From contig OX637359.1 of NCBI GenBank assembly GCA_951799405.1, positions 306,201 through 370,200 on the forward strand: a DNA stretch of 64,000 bases, in the 5' to 3' direction. The position numbers were made by a program, and so were the translations under genes. Positions 41,001 to 41,670 of the stretch are shown here, in pieces. This DNA is from Agapetus fuscipes (Eukaryota; Arthropoda; Insecta; Trichoptera; Glossosomatidae). A model generated the notes under the pieces. It saw only the letters and a program-made list of their open reading frames with translations, was not told the origin of the DNA and did no database searches. Each line of letters starts with the position of its first letter. The first letter of the stretch is position 1.

Positions 41001-41670
41001 CTTCCAATGTGACTTCACTGTTAACAGACGAGCGTGAGAGATGCTAGAAAATTTCTCCACAATGTTGGATATGATGCTATATGTTCCAACCTACCTAAAC
41101 ACAAATTGCCAGTAGTTAATAAGAGAAGATCCTTCCAATGTGACTTCACTGTTAACAGACGAGCGTGAGAGATGCTAGAAAATTTCTCCGCAATGTTGCC
41201 TGTTGGATATGTTGCTATATCCGTTCGAACCTACCTCAACACAAATTGCCATTAGTTAGAAAGAGAACAAAGATACTCCCGTGTGACTTTACTGTAAACA
41301 GACGAGTGTGAGAGATCGCATAAATTCCTCACCATTTTGTAAATACAAAAATTGTTTAAATCTTAATCATTCACTAGGGGTGCTGTTGTGTATGGGCCGG
41401 TGCTCCATACATTTTTGTTCTATTTACGCAATCGTGAGGAATTCACGTAATGTTGTTTTTTACCACAAATAGTTATTGAATTATTGTTTTGCTTACCAAT
41501 CCTTCAACGCGCTGATCATCTTCCTCAGACTCGAGCTCCTGGTGACTCACCTGCGCTCCAAGCGAGGTGGTCAGCATCACACCGCCAGCAGCGTGGCGTC
41601 TCCTCAAGAAGCTCCTGCTGCATCCTCGGACCCTGTGCACATGGTGCTGGGGCCGGTCACAGATCTGTAG
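4164..41670 (+). CDS. Coiled-coil protein of unknown family, 6 coding exons, 518 aa
   Basis: Assembled from splice sites and phase: 4164-5025, 11688-11959, 14003-14065, 38764-38840, 40660-40800, 41529-41670 (1557 nt including TAG). ATG 4164 is the first in-frame Met after a TGA at 4128; it matches a moderate Kozak context. Residues 22-30 are a basic cluster (KRKKVREKR), about 45-130 are Pro/Tyr/Asn-rich, about 132-145 are Lys/Asn-rich, and 150-255 are Gly/Ser-rich and acidic. About 258-298 form a leucine-heptad coiled coil starting LVMCLVEQIQTLKETNRKLY. A second helical block covers about 349-378 (REIREAARVREEALYSKV), and exons 4-6 add further charged helices ending near LELLVTHLRSKR. No enzyme motif, signal peptide or membrane segment. 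It looks like a cytosolic or nuclear scaffold, but I do not recognise the family. Introns hold nearly all the window's nested repeats; intron 3 is 24.7 kb. Confidence 0.85.
5053..5374 (-). mobile_element. RTE-like LINE 3' end (left part, in intron 1)
   Basis: Reverse-orientation NT260 with an internal deletion (5053-5211), followed by the RTE 3' UTR and the end of its ORF (GTATACTTCTTTCATTTCATTC, reverse of ...MKEVYK). It stops at the TIR element starting at 5375 and resumes at 8229, so the LINE was there first. Confidence 0.75.
5624..5685. repeat. Left cluster of TGAGGGAATGA motifs
   Basis: Four copies at 5624, 5639, 5653 (TGAGGTAATGA) and 5675, all in the same orientation, between the left TIR and the stop end of the gene. 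Likely transposase-binding subterminal repeats (inference). Confidence 0.75.
5735..7007 (-). pseudogene. Decayed transposon gene, GDWV/YPGEV protein family
   Basis: The minus strand begins MPKTKEDARLRKKKYDKNRR at 7007. After a break it continues with KDDVIAFFESDE, then CFCATHVN and LSGLSITAIQ, then a PGITIGVIREEDI segment, GDWVIVKYDNTLYPGEV with VEVNAM, and, beyond an inserted NT260 (5882-6143), KGKFKWPAKKDV...FVFPGYFN and a stop at 5735-5737. Several stops and frameshifts break it. The N-terminal Lys-rich MPK start, the Cys/His motif and the C-terminal GDWV...YPGEV/KWP module resemble a large unnamed family found in multicopy in invertebrates. The central region, where such proteins have acidic residues suggestive of a DDE core, seems deleted. 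Family recall is from memory and unnamed. Confidence 0.65.
5882..6143 (+). mobile_element. Complete NT260 copy inserted in the decayed gene
   Basis: Begins TTCCTTGACTGATAGGTTGG and ends GCAACTTAGATTTAGATT plus a TTAGA-like tail. It separates two parts of one coding module (NAMIPTDV and KGKFKWP), so both of its borders are visible. This shows NT260 moves as a unit without LINE coding sequence. Confidence 0.85.
7263..7866. repeat. Right cluster of TGAGGGAATGA motifs
   Basis: Eight copies: two inverted (7263, 7283) and six direct (7297, 7311, 7353 as TGAGGTAATGA, 7467, 7658, 7856). None occurs in the coding part of the element. With the left cluster this makes twelve. Confidence 0.75.
8229..8350 (-). 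mobile_element. RTE-like LINE 3' coding end (right part)
   Basis: Continues the LINE interrupted at 5375. Reverse-strand reading matches the RTE C-terminal ...RPRKVWMDQISEIAN...NIQSHNK region seen intact at 28770-28860, but with substitutions and stops. Confidence 0.75.
8457..8654 (-). pseudogene. CR1/L2-like LINE ORF fragment
   Basis: The minus-strand frame contains LASAFVMSQVDYCSMLYIG and LHSVQNS, matching the conserved post-RT segment (ASSFVxSRxDYCNxLxxG, LQxVQN) of CR1/L2-type LINE ORF2 proteins. Only about 65 codons remain. Confidence 0.65.
8655..9447. other. Intron 1 sequence, nothing recognised
   Basis: No repeat family, frame or RNA gene that I can support. Confidence 0.4.
9448..9510 (+). 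mobile_element. NT260 5' fragment
   Basis: TTCCTTGACTTAAAGGTTGG and about 40 further degraded bases of the NT260 start. Confidence 0.6.
9740..9776 (-). mobile_element. SINE-A fragment, left of TIR element
   Basis: GCGAGCTTAGTCGCC matches the SINE-A body and continues at 11402 after the 1.6-kb insertion. Confidence 0.55.
9777..11401. mobile_element. 1625-bp TIR DNA element, non-autonomous
   Basis: 25-bp perfect TIRs begin GGGTATCGCCGTCGAAATTT (9777-9801 and 11377-11401). ATAT flanks both sides (9773-9776, 11402-11405), so the duplication may be ATAT or TA. The host is a SINE-A copy whose halves rejoin when the element is removed. Only one long + frame (10362-10616, 84 codons) is present; it is hydrophobic, unlike a transposase, and unrecognised. 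The element carries a reverse NT260 (10857-11095). Confidence 0.75.
10857..11095 (-). mobile_element. NT260 copy
   Basis: Full-length reverse copy with the ATAATCTAAGTTAC tail side at left and TATAAGTCAAGGAA at right; inserted inside the 1.6-kb TIR element. Confidence 0.8.
11402..11545 (-). mobile_element. SINE-A fragment, right of TIR element
   Basis: TTTTCAAGCAAGACCCAATT, CCCAGCGAAGAGCACA and a degraded tRNA head (GTGCTCCCCCAGG). Same SINE as 9740-9776. Confidence 0.65.
11688..11959 (+). CDS. Main gene, coding exon 2
   Basis: Acceptor GATTTCCAG|GTGAAC, donor AACAAG|GTAAAC; 272 nt, completing codon 288 and ending in phase 0 at residue 378. It encodes GELDLLKQQSGIW (end of the coiled coil), a Gly/Ser/Pro linker and a charged helix LTDLVREIREAARVREEALY. 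Its 3' part is duplicated just downstream. Confidence 0.85.
11978..12103 (+). pseudogene. Tandem duplicate of the exon 2 3' end
   Basis: A 122-bp segment (11853-11974), including the last 107 nt of exon 2 and its donor, is repeated here at an offset of 125 bp, almost identical. A 4-nt insertion after GACAAG creates an in-frame TAG (DDK-stop). The duplicate's upstream junction (ACAG|CATGC) is in the wrong phase for splicing after exon 2, so it is probably not used. Confidence 0.85.
12104..12587. repeat. Degraded dispersed repeat in intron 2
   Basis: The stretch CAAGGACAACT ... GTTACCCGTATCTGTGTTCC (12130-12210) recurs near 48375-48510. Positions 12222-12249 and 12370-12400 form a weak inverted repeat around AGATCTTCCTG. 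Positions 12437-12500 contain (ATA)n and a GCGCC/GGCGC stem also seen near 39645-39700 in inverted form. Confidence 0.45.
12588..12835 (-). mobile_element. NT260 copy
   Basis: Full-length reverse copy with tail CTAATCTAATCTAAGTTGC (TTAGA type) and start side CTATAAGCCAAGGA. Confidence 0.85.
12836..13505. other. Intron 2, nothing recognised
   Basis: AT-rich; a 93-codon frame at 13150-13431 is hydrophobic and low-complexity and does not look like a gene. Confidence 0.4.
13508..13812 (+). mobile_element. SINE-B copy
   Basis: Head GGTCGATAGCTCAGATGG with a shortened B-box region, body GATTTCCCTTTTGGTTTTTA, and end TGTAGCTTACTT. It has lost part of the tRNA head. Confidence 0.75.
13815..13945 (-). 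mobile_element. SINE-A fragment
   Basis: Contains CAAGCAAGACCCAGTTTCTG and CAACCCAGCGAAGGGCATAT; no tRNA head. Confidence 0.65.
14003..14065 (+). CDS. Main gene, coding exon 3
   Basis: Acceptor TTTTTTCTCAG|ATGAATGG, donor GCGAAG|GTAATT; 63 nt, phase 0 at both ends. Encodes MNGNSASEKNTYPDWKNIEA plus K (residues 379-399). Being phase-neutral, it could be skipped without a frameshift. Confidence 0.75.
14066..14782. other. Start of intron 3, nothing recognised
   Basis: AT-rich with no supported repeat or coding frame. Confidence 0.4.
14783..14823 (+). mobile_element. NT260 5' part, split by hAT element
   Basis: ACTTATAGTTTGATATGAGG is the NT260 start; the same copy continues at 15848. Confidence 0.75.
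15000..15315. repeat. About five 72-75 bp tandem repeats inside the hAT element
   Basis: CCTTCTGCAGT recurs at about 15010, 15084, 15156, 15227 and 15302, each followed by ATTATGAAC-like and poly-A-rich sequence. Confidence 0.8.
15372..15740 (-). pseudogene. hAT transposase C-terminal dimerisation domain
   Basis: The minus frame includes VVPTSVEAERAFAGYLACKI followed by RSRLSDETLDMLCFLRSHF, the hATC motif (P-T-S...E-R-F...K-R-LS...D-L-FL). BED finger and catalytic core are absent, so the parent element must be mobilised in trans. Confidence 0.8.
15848..16032 (+). mobile_element. NT260 3' part, split by hAT element
   Basis: AAAATGGTTCACTTTGCCAA through TTTGCAACTTAGG. Joining it to 14783-14823 recreates one NT260. 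Confidence 0.8.
16380..16640 (+). pseudogene. CR1/L2-like LINE ORF2 C-terminal fragment
   Basis: The frame reads ...VFGERAFSVAGPLAWNLLLH and ends FRNVLKTS-stop. The motif FGxRAFSVAxPxxWNxLP...FKxxLKT is the conserved C-terminal end of CR1/L2-type LINE proteins. Upstream part is degraded. Confidence 0.7.
16715..16802 (+). mobile_element. SINE-A tRNA-head fragment
   Basis: GGCCGGTCCGTAGTCTAGTG followed by a B-box-like GTAGATTCAAAGC and CCTTACAGCAAGTGGGTCC from the SINE end, so most of the body is deleted. Confidence 0.65.
16803..17059. other. GC-richer unassigned block
   Basis: Contains frames on both strands but none recognised; bounded by SINE-A at left and an RTE C-terminal fragment at right. 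Confidence 0.3.
17060..17190 (+). pseudogene. RTE-like LINE ORF C-terminal fragment
   Basis: Reads FCMKR/KVMTLDQMIEVCKDKR and WRLICNIGG with a frameshift, matching the intact end MKKVMTLEEMKEVCKDRKKW at 28864-28926. Confidence 0.75.
17221..17433 (+). mobile_element. SINE-B body fragment
   Basis: TGTACCTACTCAGCCTTCAC, CTTAAGTGGTTGGCG, CGGCAAGAAGTCGCA and TGTGTAGCTTAGT match SINE-B; head missing. Confidence 0.75.
17442..19630 (+). mobile_element. hAT element (Buster/ZBED5-like), 2189 bp
   Basis: Perfect 8-bp duplication CTATAGAT flanks it (17434-17441 and 19631-19638). The right end read inward is CAGTGGTTCTCAAACTTGTT, a typical hAT terminus; the left, CAGCTATACTCTAAGTG, is a diverged partner. 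Both lead into GGAACCCT. It carries a broken transposase gene. Confidence 0.9.
17653..18943 (+). pseudogene. hAT transposase, ZBED5/FAM200-like, frameshifted
   Basis: Four consecutive frames: 17653-17905 (LDEKSAKHLSTVP..., FALQMDESTDVAGLATLLVI), 17906-18120 (IDICTDGAKATTGKTAGAV, SSSHCILHRQA), 18108-18689 (LHTEVRWLSRGKTLTGLFEL) and 18686-18943 (FWCRIQDEYAMLGQMALDIL, dimerisation region). DEST and CTDGA carry the first two catalytic acidic positions of the RNase-H-like core. The N-terminal BED finger and part of the insertion domain are missing. At least three frameshifts and a premature stop (LI-stop) make it non-functional. Such genes are common in arthropods and vertebrates as host-annotated 'ZBED5-like' copies. 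Confidence 0.85.
19627..19925 (+). mobile_element. RTE-like copy with internal deletion
   Basis: A short piece of the RT active-site region (GATGATGCAGTCCTTGTATC, matching ADDAVLV at 28140) is joined almost directly to a near-complete NT260 starting TTCCTTGACTTTTAGGTTGG at about 19691. The hAT element at 17442-19630 inserted at its left edge. Confidence 0.7.
20020..20130 (+). mobile_element. SINE-A 3' fragment
   Basis: CCTACAGCAACTGGGTCTTG, CGACGTGCAAGC and CTTGAGGTGTGATTCACAC match the SINE-A end. Confidence 0.65.
20131..20517. other. Intron 3 spacer, nothing recognised
   Basis: AT-rich; no repeat family that I can support. Confidence 0.4.
20518..20702. repeat. Foldback element, 86-bp arms, 13-nt loop
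   Basis: Arms 20518-20603 and 20617-20702 are reverse complements with about two mismatches; the loop is CAATGACAATTAC. Each arm carries CCTGATGATGCC-TTTTT-AGGCGAAAACG (positions 20619-20645 on +), a hammerhead-like core. A single arm of the same family occurs at 32155-32245. Confidence 0.9.
20757..21262 (-). mobile_element. RTE-like LINE 3' end
   Basis: NT260 (about 20768-21023, tail TATACTCTAAGCTGC at left) joined to a reverse-strand coding end reading WNEWDIQSHNKSRDCMKTVM and TLDKMKDIYKDNN, with a frameshift before LWLIYNVC. 5'-truncated. Confidence 0.8.
21263..21655. other. GC-richer unassigned block
   Basis: Open frames on both strands (21293-21653 minus, 21484-21655 plus), no recognised domain. 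Possibly part of an unknown repeat. Confidence 0.25.
21656..21885 (+). mobile_element. SINE-A copy with (TG)n tract
   Basis: B-box-like GGGCTTGAATCCTGGCGGGG, then TATGCTACTCGCTGGATTG, ending CGTTGAGGTGTG followed by (TG)n (about 21838-21862) and ATTCACACA. Confidence 0.75.
21940..22030 (-). mobile_element. NT260 fragment
   Basis: Central NT260 part: GTACTGCATGTGAAAG, CAATTCTTGCCGCCCTTC. Confidence 0.55.
22105..22260 (+). repeat. CGTTTGCC/GAGAAAAA dispersed repeat
   Basis: AATATTGTGTTTATGTCGTC, CGGCCGATTGCGGGGAAAAC and GTCTGACGTTTGCCCGCTGA recur, in the same order, at 45225-45345 and 45955-46095. No terminal repeats seen. Confidence 0.5.
22318..22428 (+). mobile_element. NT260, internally deleted
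   Basis: ATTGGTTCACTTTGTCAAAG, GTGTTTCAGGGAAG joined directly to the end region ATGAATCTTAAATG...TTTGCAATTTAAG. Confidence 0.6.
22429..22959. other. Unassigned block with GC-rich core
   Basis: 22500-22720 is GC-rich with open frames on both strands and a G-run; no domain or splice structure recognised. The rest is AT-rich. Confidence 0.25.
22960..23860. repeat. 61-bp minisatellite, about 14-15 copies
   Basis: Unit contains ACGACATGTCGGTCACAGAG, A(A/C)(C/G)TCGTCCACAGAAAG and CTCGTCCTCACGTC, with a strict 61-bp period and few substitutions, mainly AGAAGTCG versus AGAACTCG. Within each unit the phrase CGTCCACAG/CGTCCTCAC/CGGTCACAG recurs, so it likely arose from a shorter repeat. It ends in degenerate phrases (CATATCGGTCGCGAACAATT). 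Confidence 0.95.
23870..24090 (+). mobile_element. NT260 copy, 5' truncated
   Basis: CTTTCCCAATGTCACCCCTG to TTTGCAACTTAGATAAGATC with a TTAGA tail; replaces the usual start with minisatellite sequence. Confidence 0.75.
24091..24145 (-). mobile_element. NT260 start fragment, inverted
   Basis: AGAGGTCAGCCTCATTCCAA matches the NT260 5' end in reverse, abutting the tail of the copy before it. Confidence 0.55.
24146..24481. other. Intron 3 spacer, nothing recognised
   Basis: C- and A-rich; no supported feature. Confidence 0.35.
24482..24540 (-). mobile_element. NT260 tail fragment
   Basis: CTATGATTTAAGTTGCAACG is the reverse of the NT260 end. Confidence 0.55.
24545..24577 (+). mobile_element. 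SINE-B, left part (split by LINE)
   Basis: GTTTAGCCCAGTTGATAGAG and GCTTGCATTC are the tRNA head up to the anticodon arm; the remainder lies at 31608. Confidence 0.8.
24800..26134 (-). pseudogene. Jockey-like LINE: RT core and C-terminus
   Basis: DAIYTDFQKAFDKVDHRILL (RT motif with first catalytic Asp), SGVPQGSVLGPLLFTIFVND, LLFADDLKIF (catalytic FADD), then RSKLEYCSTVWNPHF. The frame is open from 26088 to 25276; a stop at LFETLP then a shifted C-terminal frame (25257-24970) carries INFRLPNLTRSCFPF and RMCDVYN. Catalytic residues are intact but the ORF is broken by insertions. Confidence 0.85.
26156..28951 (+). CDS. RTE-like endonuclease-reverse transcriptase, 931 codons, uninterrupted
   Basis: Residues 1-210: apurinic-type endonuclease lacking about its first 60 residues, but with ILGDMNGWVG, IIDYICVDERL and the catalytic GSDHYLL. 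About 420-700: reverse transcriptase with FRPISLLSIPGKVFCKVI, TAFVDLEKAFDSVDRGMLW, GVRQGCVMSPWLFNIVMDK and LLYADDAVLVSDS (catalytic YADD). C-terminus: RSLLRWFGHMERMNEERLTK, GRGRGRPRKVWMDQIS-like and MKKVMTLEEMKEVCKDRKKW. It would nick genomic DNA and reverse-transcribe its RNA. No stop or frameshift over 2.8 kb suggests recent insertion. The ATG at 26156 is only the first Met after truncation, not the native start. Many shorter relatives lie in this window. Confidence 0.9.
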   Translation: MNGELYIWSGVEDGNERQGVGVFISENVKGCITGYQRISPRVLTVKLKTNRMKIFLVACYAPVDSECMDVKMRFWNELNAVVRESKKNEYIIILGDMNGWVGTQRDECVKIVGPSGRGVVNDNGRHLIALCAEHSLFASNTWFRHKDVHLYTRQIVGSRTIIDYICVDERLRGAVRDSRVYRGPEIGSDHYLLCAKIMIGEVRKKKRKKKVRKPRIKVESLCDENVKVKYKSELQKKLSVNELEKNVNEKDIESMWKDMKERMIECARKVCGETKGGRLKGDAWWNAKVKEAVKVKKECYKKWLNDRNDRKLEDEYKIAKRMAKNVVYESKANEQRKIDEKMNRSFTDSRKEFWRWVGAIRNKDSALTTPGIKSAVGEMVWENDEVCKRWKEYFEGIFGRGERNLFRKMTEENEFRILKEEIKVSIECLKNGKSAGFDGINGEMLKAGGECVIDWMYELCKLCVNAGVVPMDWRKAVIVPIYKGKGDKKDCQNFRPISLLSIPGKVFCKVIIKNVILTTSERVSDIQSGFMAGRGCVDQIFTLRQLVEKQLSVRRKLFTAFVDLEKAFDSVDRGMLWDVLKAYGVNGALLGAVHANYENSKACVRIDGEYSEWFEVYKGVRQGCVMSPWLFNIVMDKCVRDARLNDCGLMIGESKVSVLLYADDAVLVSDSAVELQTMLSRLNEALLGNHLKLNASKTKVLIFERDDESMNYEFKINGMNVDVVNEFVYLGSKFEKDGRMTGEFERRVMKGRCVLGATACIAKNQNISKNARLAVRSGILLPTLMYGSEAWTVNESEISKVHTVEMDFLRNMIGKKRSDRVRNDFVREECGARESVKVKIKRSLLRWFGHMERMNEERLTKKVYVGRIDGCRGRGRPRKVWMDQISEIANEWNIQSHNKRRACMKKVMTLEEMKEVCKDRKKWRLICNVGE
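29050..29308 (+). repeat. NT260 as the 3' end of the RTE element
   Basis: TTCCTTGACTTATAGGTTGG to GCAACTTAGATTAGATTAG. It immediately follows the RTE 3' UTR, with (GT)n before it. Confidence 0.9.
29309..29645 (-). pseudogene. Jockey-like LINE: N-terminal part of RT
   Basis: Minus frame reads VDETKGVGPDRIAPIFLKRC, then PLYKSGDRSDVRNYRPISIL and HGFIRGRSTVTNLI (RT motifs 0-2). A stop follows IVKPL. It continues into 26134 and is preceded by 31030. Confidence 0.8.
29646..31020 (-). mobile_element. RTE-like LINE, 5' truncated inside RT
   Basis: Reverse orientation: NT260 (29646-29901), 3' UTR with AT-rich stretch, then an intact ORF part. An (ATTAAGATA)-like tract at 31022-31050 marks the 5' junction. 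Its NT260 belongs to the variant with ATAATCTATAATCTAAGTTG tail, unlike the other RTE copy nearby. Confidence 0.85.
30020..31015 (-). CDS. RTE-like reverse transcriptase, C-terminal 331 codons
   Basis: Open from ATG 31015 to stop 30020. Starts at MACIRIDGEYSEWFEVFKGV, keeps RQGCVMSPWLFNIVMD, LLYADDAVLVSDSAVELQM and the GRGRPRKVWKDQISEIAND tail. About 90% similar by eye to the element at 26156-28951. It lacks the endonuclease and the first RT motifs, so it cannot move by itself. Confidence 0.85.
   Translation of the reverse strand: MACIRIDGEYSEWFEVFKGVRQGCVMSPWLFNIVMDKCVRDARLDDCGLMIGESKVSVLLYADDAVLVSDSAVELQMMLSRLNEALKGNNLKLYARKTKVLIFERDDENMNYEFKINGMNVDVVNEFVYLGSKFEKDGRMAGEFERRIMKGRCVLGATACIARNQNLSKNVRLAVHGGILVPTLMYGSEAWTVSEREISKVHTVEMDYLRSMIGKKRSDRVRNDFVREECGVRESVKVKIKRSMLRWFGHLERMSDKRLTKKVYVARIDGCRGRGRPRKVWKDQISEIANDWDIQSHNKRRTCMKKVMTLDEMKEVCKDRKKWRLICNVDF
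31030..31606 (-). pseudogene. Jockey-like LINE: linker between endonuclease and RT
   Basis: An open minus-strand frame ending SEIYKKLSMA, with HTPVKKTSCRKFPKWFSSKT and RAWYKWKKYNN, typical of the region between endonuclease and RT in jockey-type LINEs (P.W.S......R.A...). 5' end truncated at the SINE-B junction. Confidence 0.75.
31608..31917 (+). mobile_element. SINE-B, right part (split by LINE)
   Basis: AGTTCGGGTTCGAATCTCAC (B box), GATTTCCCGTTTCGGTATTT, AATGGTTGGCG and TGTGCAGCTTAGTT. It completes the head left at 24577. Confidence 0.85.
31918..32105 (-). mobile_element. NT260 fragment
   Basis: CACGCGTTATAGTTCGCGTG to CAGTCTCATACCAACTGA; tail absent here, a tail-like TTGCAACTTAGATAATAG occurs at 32131. 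Confidence 0.65.
32155..32245 (-). repeat. Single arm of the 20518-type foldback
   Basis: AAACGTTTTCGCCTAAAAAG and GGCATCCTCAGGACAATGAC match one arm and loop of 20518-20702; the opposite arm is missing. Confidence 0.75.
32315..32390. repeat. Perfect 33-bp hairpin, 10-nt loop
   Basis: Arms 32315-32347 and 32358-32390 are exact reverse complements (begin ACCCTGAGTACGAGTTTTTT). Loop GTATTGAGTA. Confidence 0.9.
32391..32887. other. Intron 3 spacer, nothing recognised
   Basis: No supported feature. Confidence 0.35.
32888..33225 (+). mobile_element. SINE-B, most complete copy
   Basis: AGTCGATAGCTCAGTTGGTA (A box), TCGGGTTCGAATCCCACCG (B box), GATTTCCTATTTCGGTGTTT, CTTCAACTGAAGTGGTTGGC, and ATATGTGTAGCTTAGTTGCG end. 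About 335 bp. Use it as the reference for the family. Confidence 0.9.
33235..33428 (+). pseudogene. RTE-like C-terminal remnant
   Basis: Frames read RWLKQIERTDDERLTKIVYK and then GRRKPRNEWIDQMTGT, equivalent to the LRWFGHxERMxxERLTKxVY and GRPRxxWxDQI segment, with stops and shifts. Confidence 0.65.
33441..33884 (+). pseudogene. CR1/L2-like LINE ORF2 C-terminal fragment
   Basis: An open frame: AARLIFGTGKFCHITPILTS, LHWLKFPERVAYKVCHTVYK, ALNGVAPEYLAELL, FGDRGFRNGAPLVWNKLPVE and FKKILKTYMF near the stop. This is the well-known conserved C-terminal region of CR1/L2-type LINE proteins. About 140 codons, no internal stop; the RT domain upstream is absent. The stop at 33884 may be the genuine one. 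Confidence 0.8.
34072..34310 (-). mobile_element. NT260 copy (left of an inverted pair)
   Basis: Tail CTAATCTAATCTAAGTTGC at left, start side CCATTTTCTACAGCATGGGT at right. Confidence 0.8.
34317..34580 (+). mobile_element. NT260 copy (right of an inverted pair)
   Basis: TTCCTTGACTTATAGGTTGG to a clean (TTAGA)n tail. Very close to the RTE-linked copy at 29050-29308, so young. A further reversed start fragment follows at 34581-34618. Confidence 0.85.
34621..34954. other. Intron 3 spacer
   Basis: A 99-codon + frame at 34621-34920 has no recognised domain. Nothing else supported. Confidence 0.35.
34955..35015 (-). mobile_element. NT260 tail fragment
   Basis: CTATAATCTAAGTTGCGAAG, then GCATGCCCACATGCAGACAA. 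Confidence 0.6.
35045..35180. repeat. Degenerate short-phrase repeat, TGTCG(N)GGACATTT
   Basis: About eight phrases of 14-19 bp such as TTATGTCGGTGCACA, TTTTGTCGCGTGGACA, TTTTGTCTTTGGACA, TTGTGTCGTTGGACA. Same style as, but not homologous in detail to, the 61-bp array. Confidence 0.65.
35420..35584 (+). pseudogene. RTE-like RT fragment
   Basis: ESCGVDGTNGEMLKAGGEEL and GVVPMDWREAVIVPIYT match the intact element's SAGFDGINGEMLKAGGE and VPMDWRKAVIVPIY, with a short internal deletion. Confidence 0.8.
35585..36249. other. Intron 3 spacer, nothing recognised
   Basis: No supported feature; two unrecognised + frames (35618-35884, 36019-36225). Confidence 0.35.
36250..36292 (+). mobile_element. NT260 part, split by SINE-C
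   Basis: GAGTCGCAAGGTGTATGTTC is mid-NT260; the same copy resumes at 36586. Confidence 0.6.
36300..36585 (-). mobile_element. SINE-C copy
   Basis: CTGCCTGGCCAGAAACAGG, an internal palindrome ATAATTCATTATTG.../...TTAATGAATTATTA, CAATAACATCTGTTGAACC, and a reversed tRNA-like head GGGGATCGAACCAGCGTTG. Near-identical organisation at 57256-57510. Confidence 0.8.
36586..36682 (+). mobile_element. NT260 3' part, after SINE-C
   Basis: CAACAAGTGTCAGCTGCTG ... GATATGAATCTCAATG and CCTTGCAGCTCAGATTATAG. Confidence 0.6.
36828..36863 (+). CDS. Candidate 36-nt microexon of the main gene
   Basis: A C-rich tract and CCCCCAG acceptor precede GTCCGGTTACAGCCGCCAGA..., and the donor is CGC|GTAAGT, a consensus site. 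The 36 nt read VRLQPPETIFTR with no stop. Exon 3 ends and exon 4 starts in phase 0, so inclusion keeps frame. The local GC-rich composition resembles the known exons. It may instead be a chance pair of sites; no transcript evidence is available to me. Confidence 0.4.
37010..37104. repeat. 23-bp minisatellite, 4 copies
   Basis: Four identical copies of CACTCCGCAACATTGCTGG plus AAAA. Confidence 0.95.
37335..37482. repeat. Foldback element, 51-bp arms
   Basis: Arms 37335-37385 and 37432-37482 differ at one position; 46-bp purine-rich loop. The flanks share AAACAGTTTTTAGAAAT (37320 and 37507), a direct repeat that might mark an older duplication. Confidence 0.9.
37738..37850 (+). mobile_element. 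SINE-B head and start of body
   Basis: GGTCGATAGCTCAGTTGGTA, CTCGGGTTCGAATCCCACCG, AATGATTTCCCGTTTC, then truncated. Confidence 0.8.
37851..38763. other. End of intron 3
   Basis: Mostly unassigned. 38218-38265 (GGGCAAACGTCTATGTTACT, TAGAGTCCTT) recurs near 56910-56945. Confidence 0.35.
38764..38840 (+). CDS. Main gene, coding exon 4
   Basis: Acceptor TTGTCCACAG|GCCACG, donor CAAAG|GTAACC; 77 nt, phase 0 to phase 2. Encodes ATEKSRTSDRLGKLEEELHN LRIRQ plus part of R/S, an amphipathic charged helix (residues 400-424). Confidence 0.8.
38876..39165 (-). mobile_element. SINE-A copy
   Basis: GATTTATTTGGTGAGCACTA, CTCAAGCAAGACCCAGTTGC, CCCAGCGAAGAGCAAATTTG and head GGGGATTCGAACCCATAACC ... GGACTACGGACCGGT. 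Nearly complete. Confidence 0.85.
39166..40659. other. Intron 4, unassigned, partly GC-rich
   Basis: 39180-39530 and 39960-40190 are GC-rich with open frames on both strands; no recognised domain or consistent splice structure. 39640-39700 carries a GCGCCTTT / AAAGGCGC inverted repeat next to (ATT)n, related to 12437-12500. Confidence 0.3.
40660..40800 (+). CDS. Main gene, coding exon 5
   Basis: Acceptor CTCTCCCTGCAG|CCGCGA, donor CACAA|GTGAGT; 141 nt. Encodes REDSFSSPPAAAASASSLAA followed by DQERQRLWAELREERAARAA, an Ala/Ser linker and charged helix (residues 425-471). Very GC-rich compared with flanking introns. Confidence 0.85.
40815..41330. repeat. About four ~131-bp tandem repeats in intron 5
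   Basis: TAACAGAC(A/G)AGCGTGAGAG recurs at about 40891, 41023, 41153 and 41295 (variant). Copies 2 and 3 are nearly identical; copies 1 and 4 diverged. Confidence 0.85.
41529..41670 (+). CDS. Main gene, coding exon 6 and stop
   Basis: Acceptor ATCTTCCTCAG|ACTCGA; 142 nt including TAG at 41668-41670. Encodes LELLVTHLRSKRGGQHHTAS, then an Ser/Ala/Pro-rich tail ending MVLGPVTDL (residues 472-518). Confidence 0.8.
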
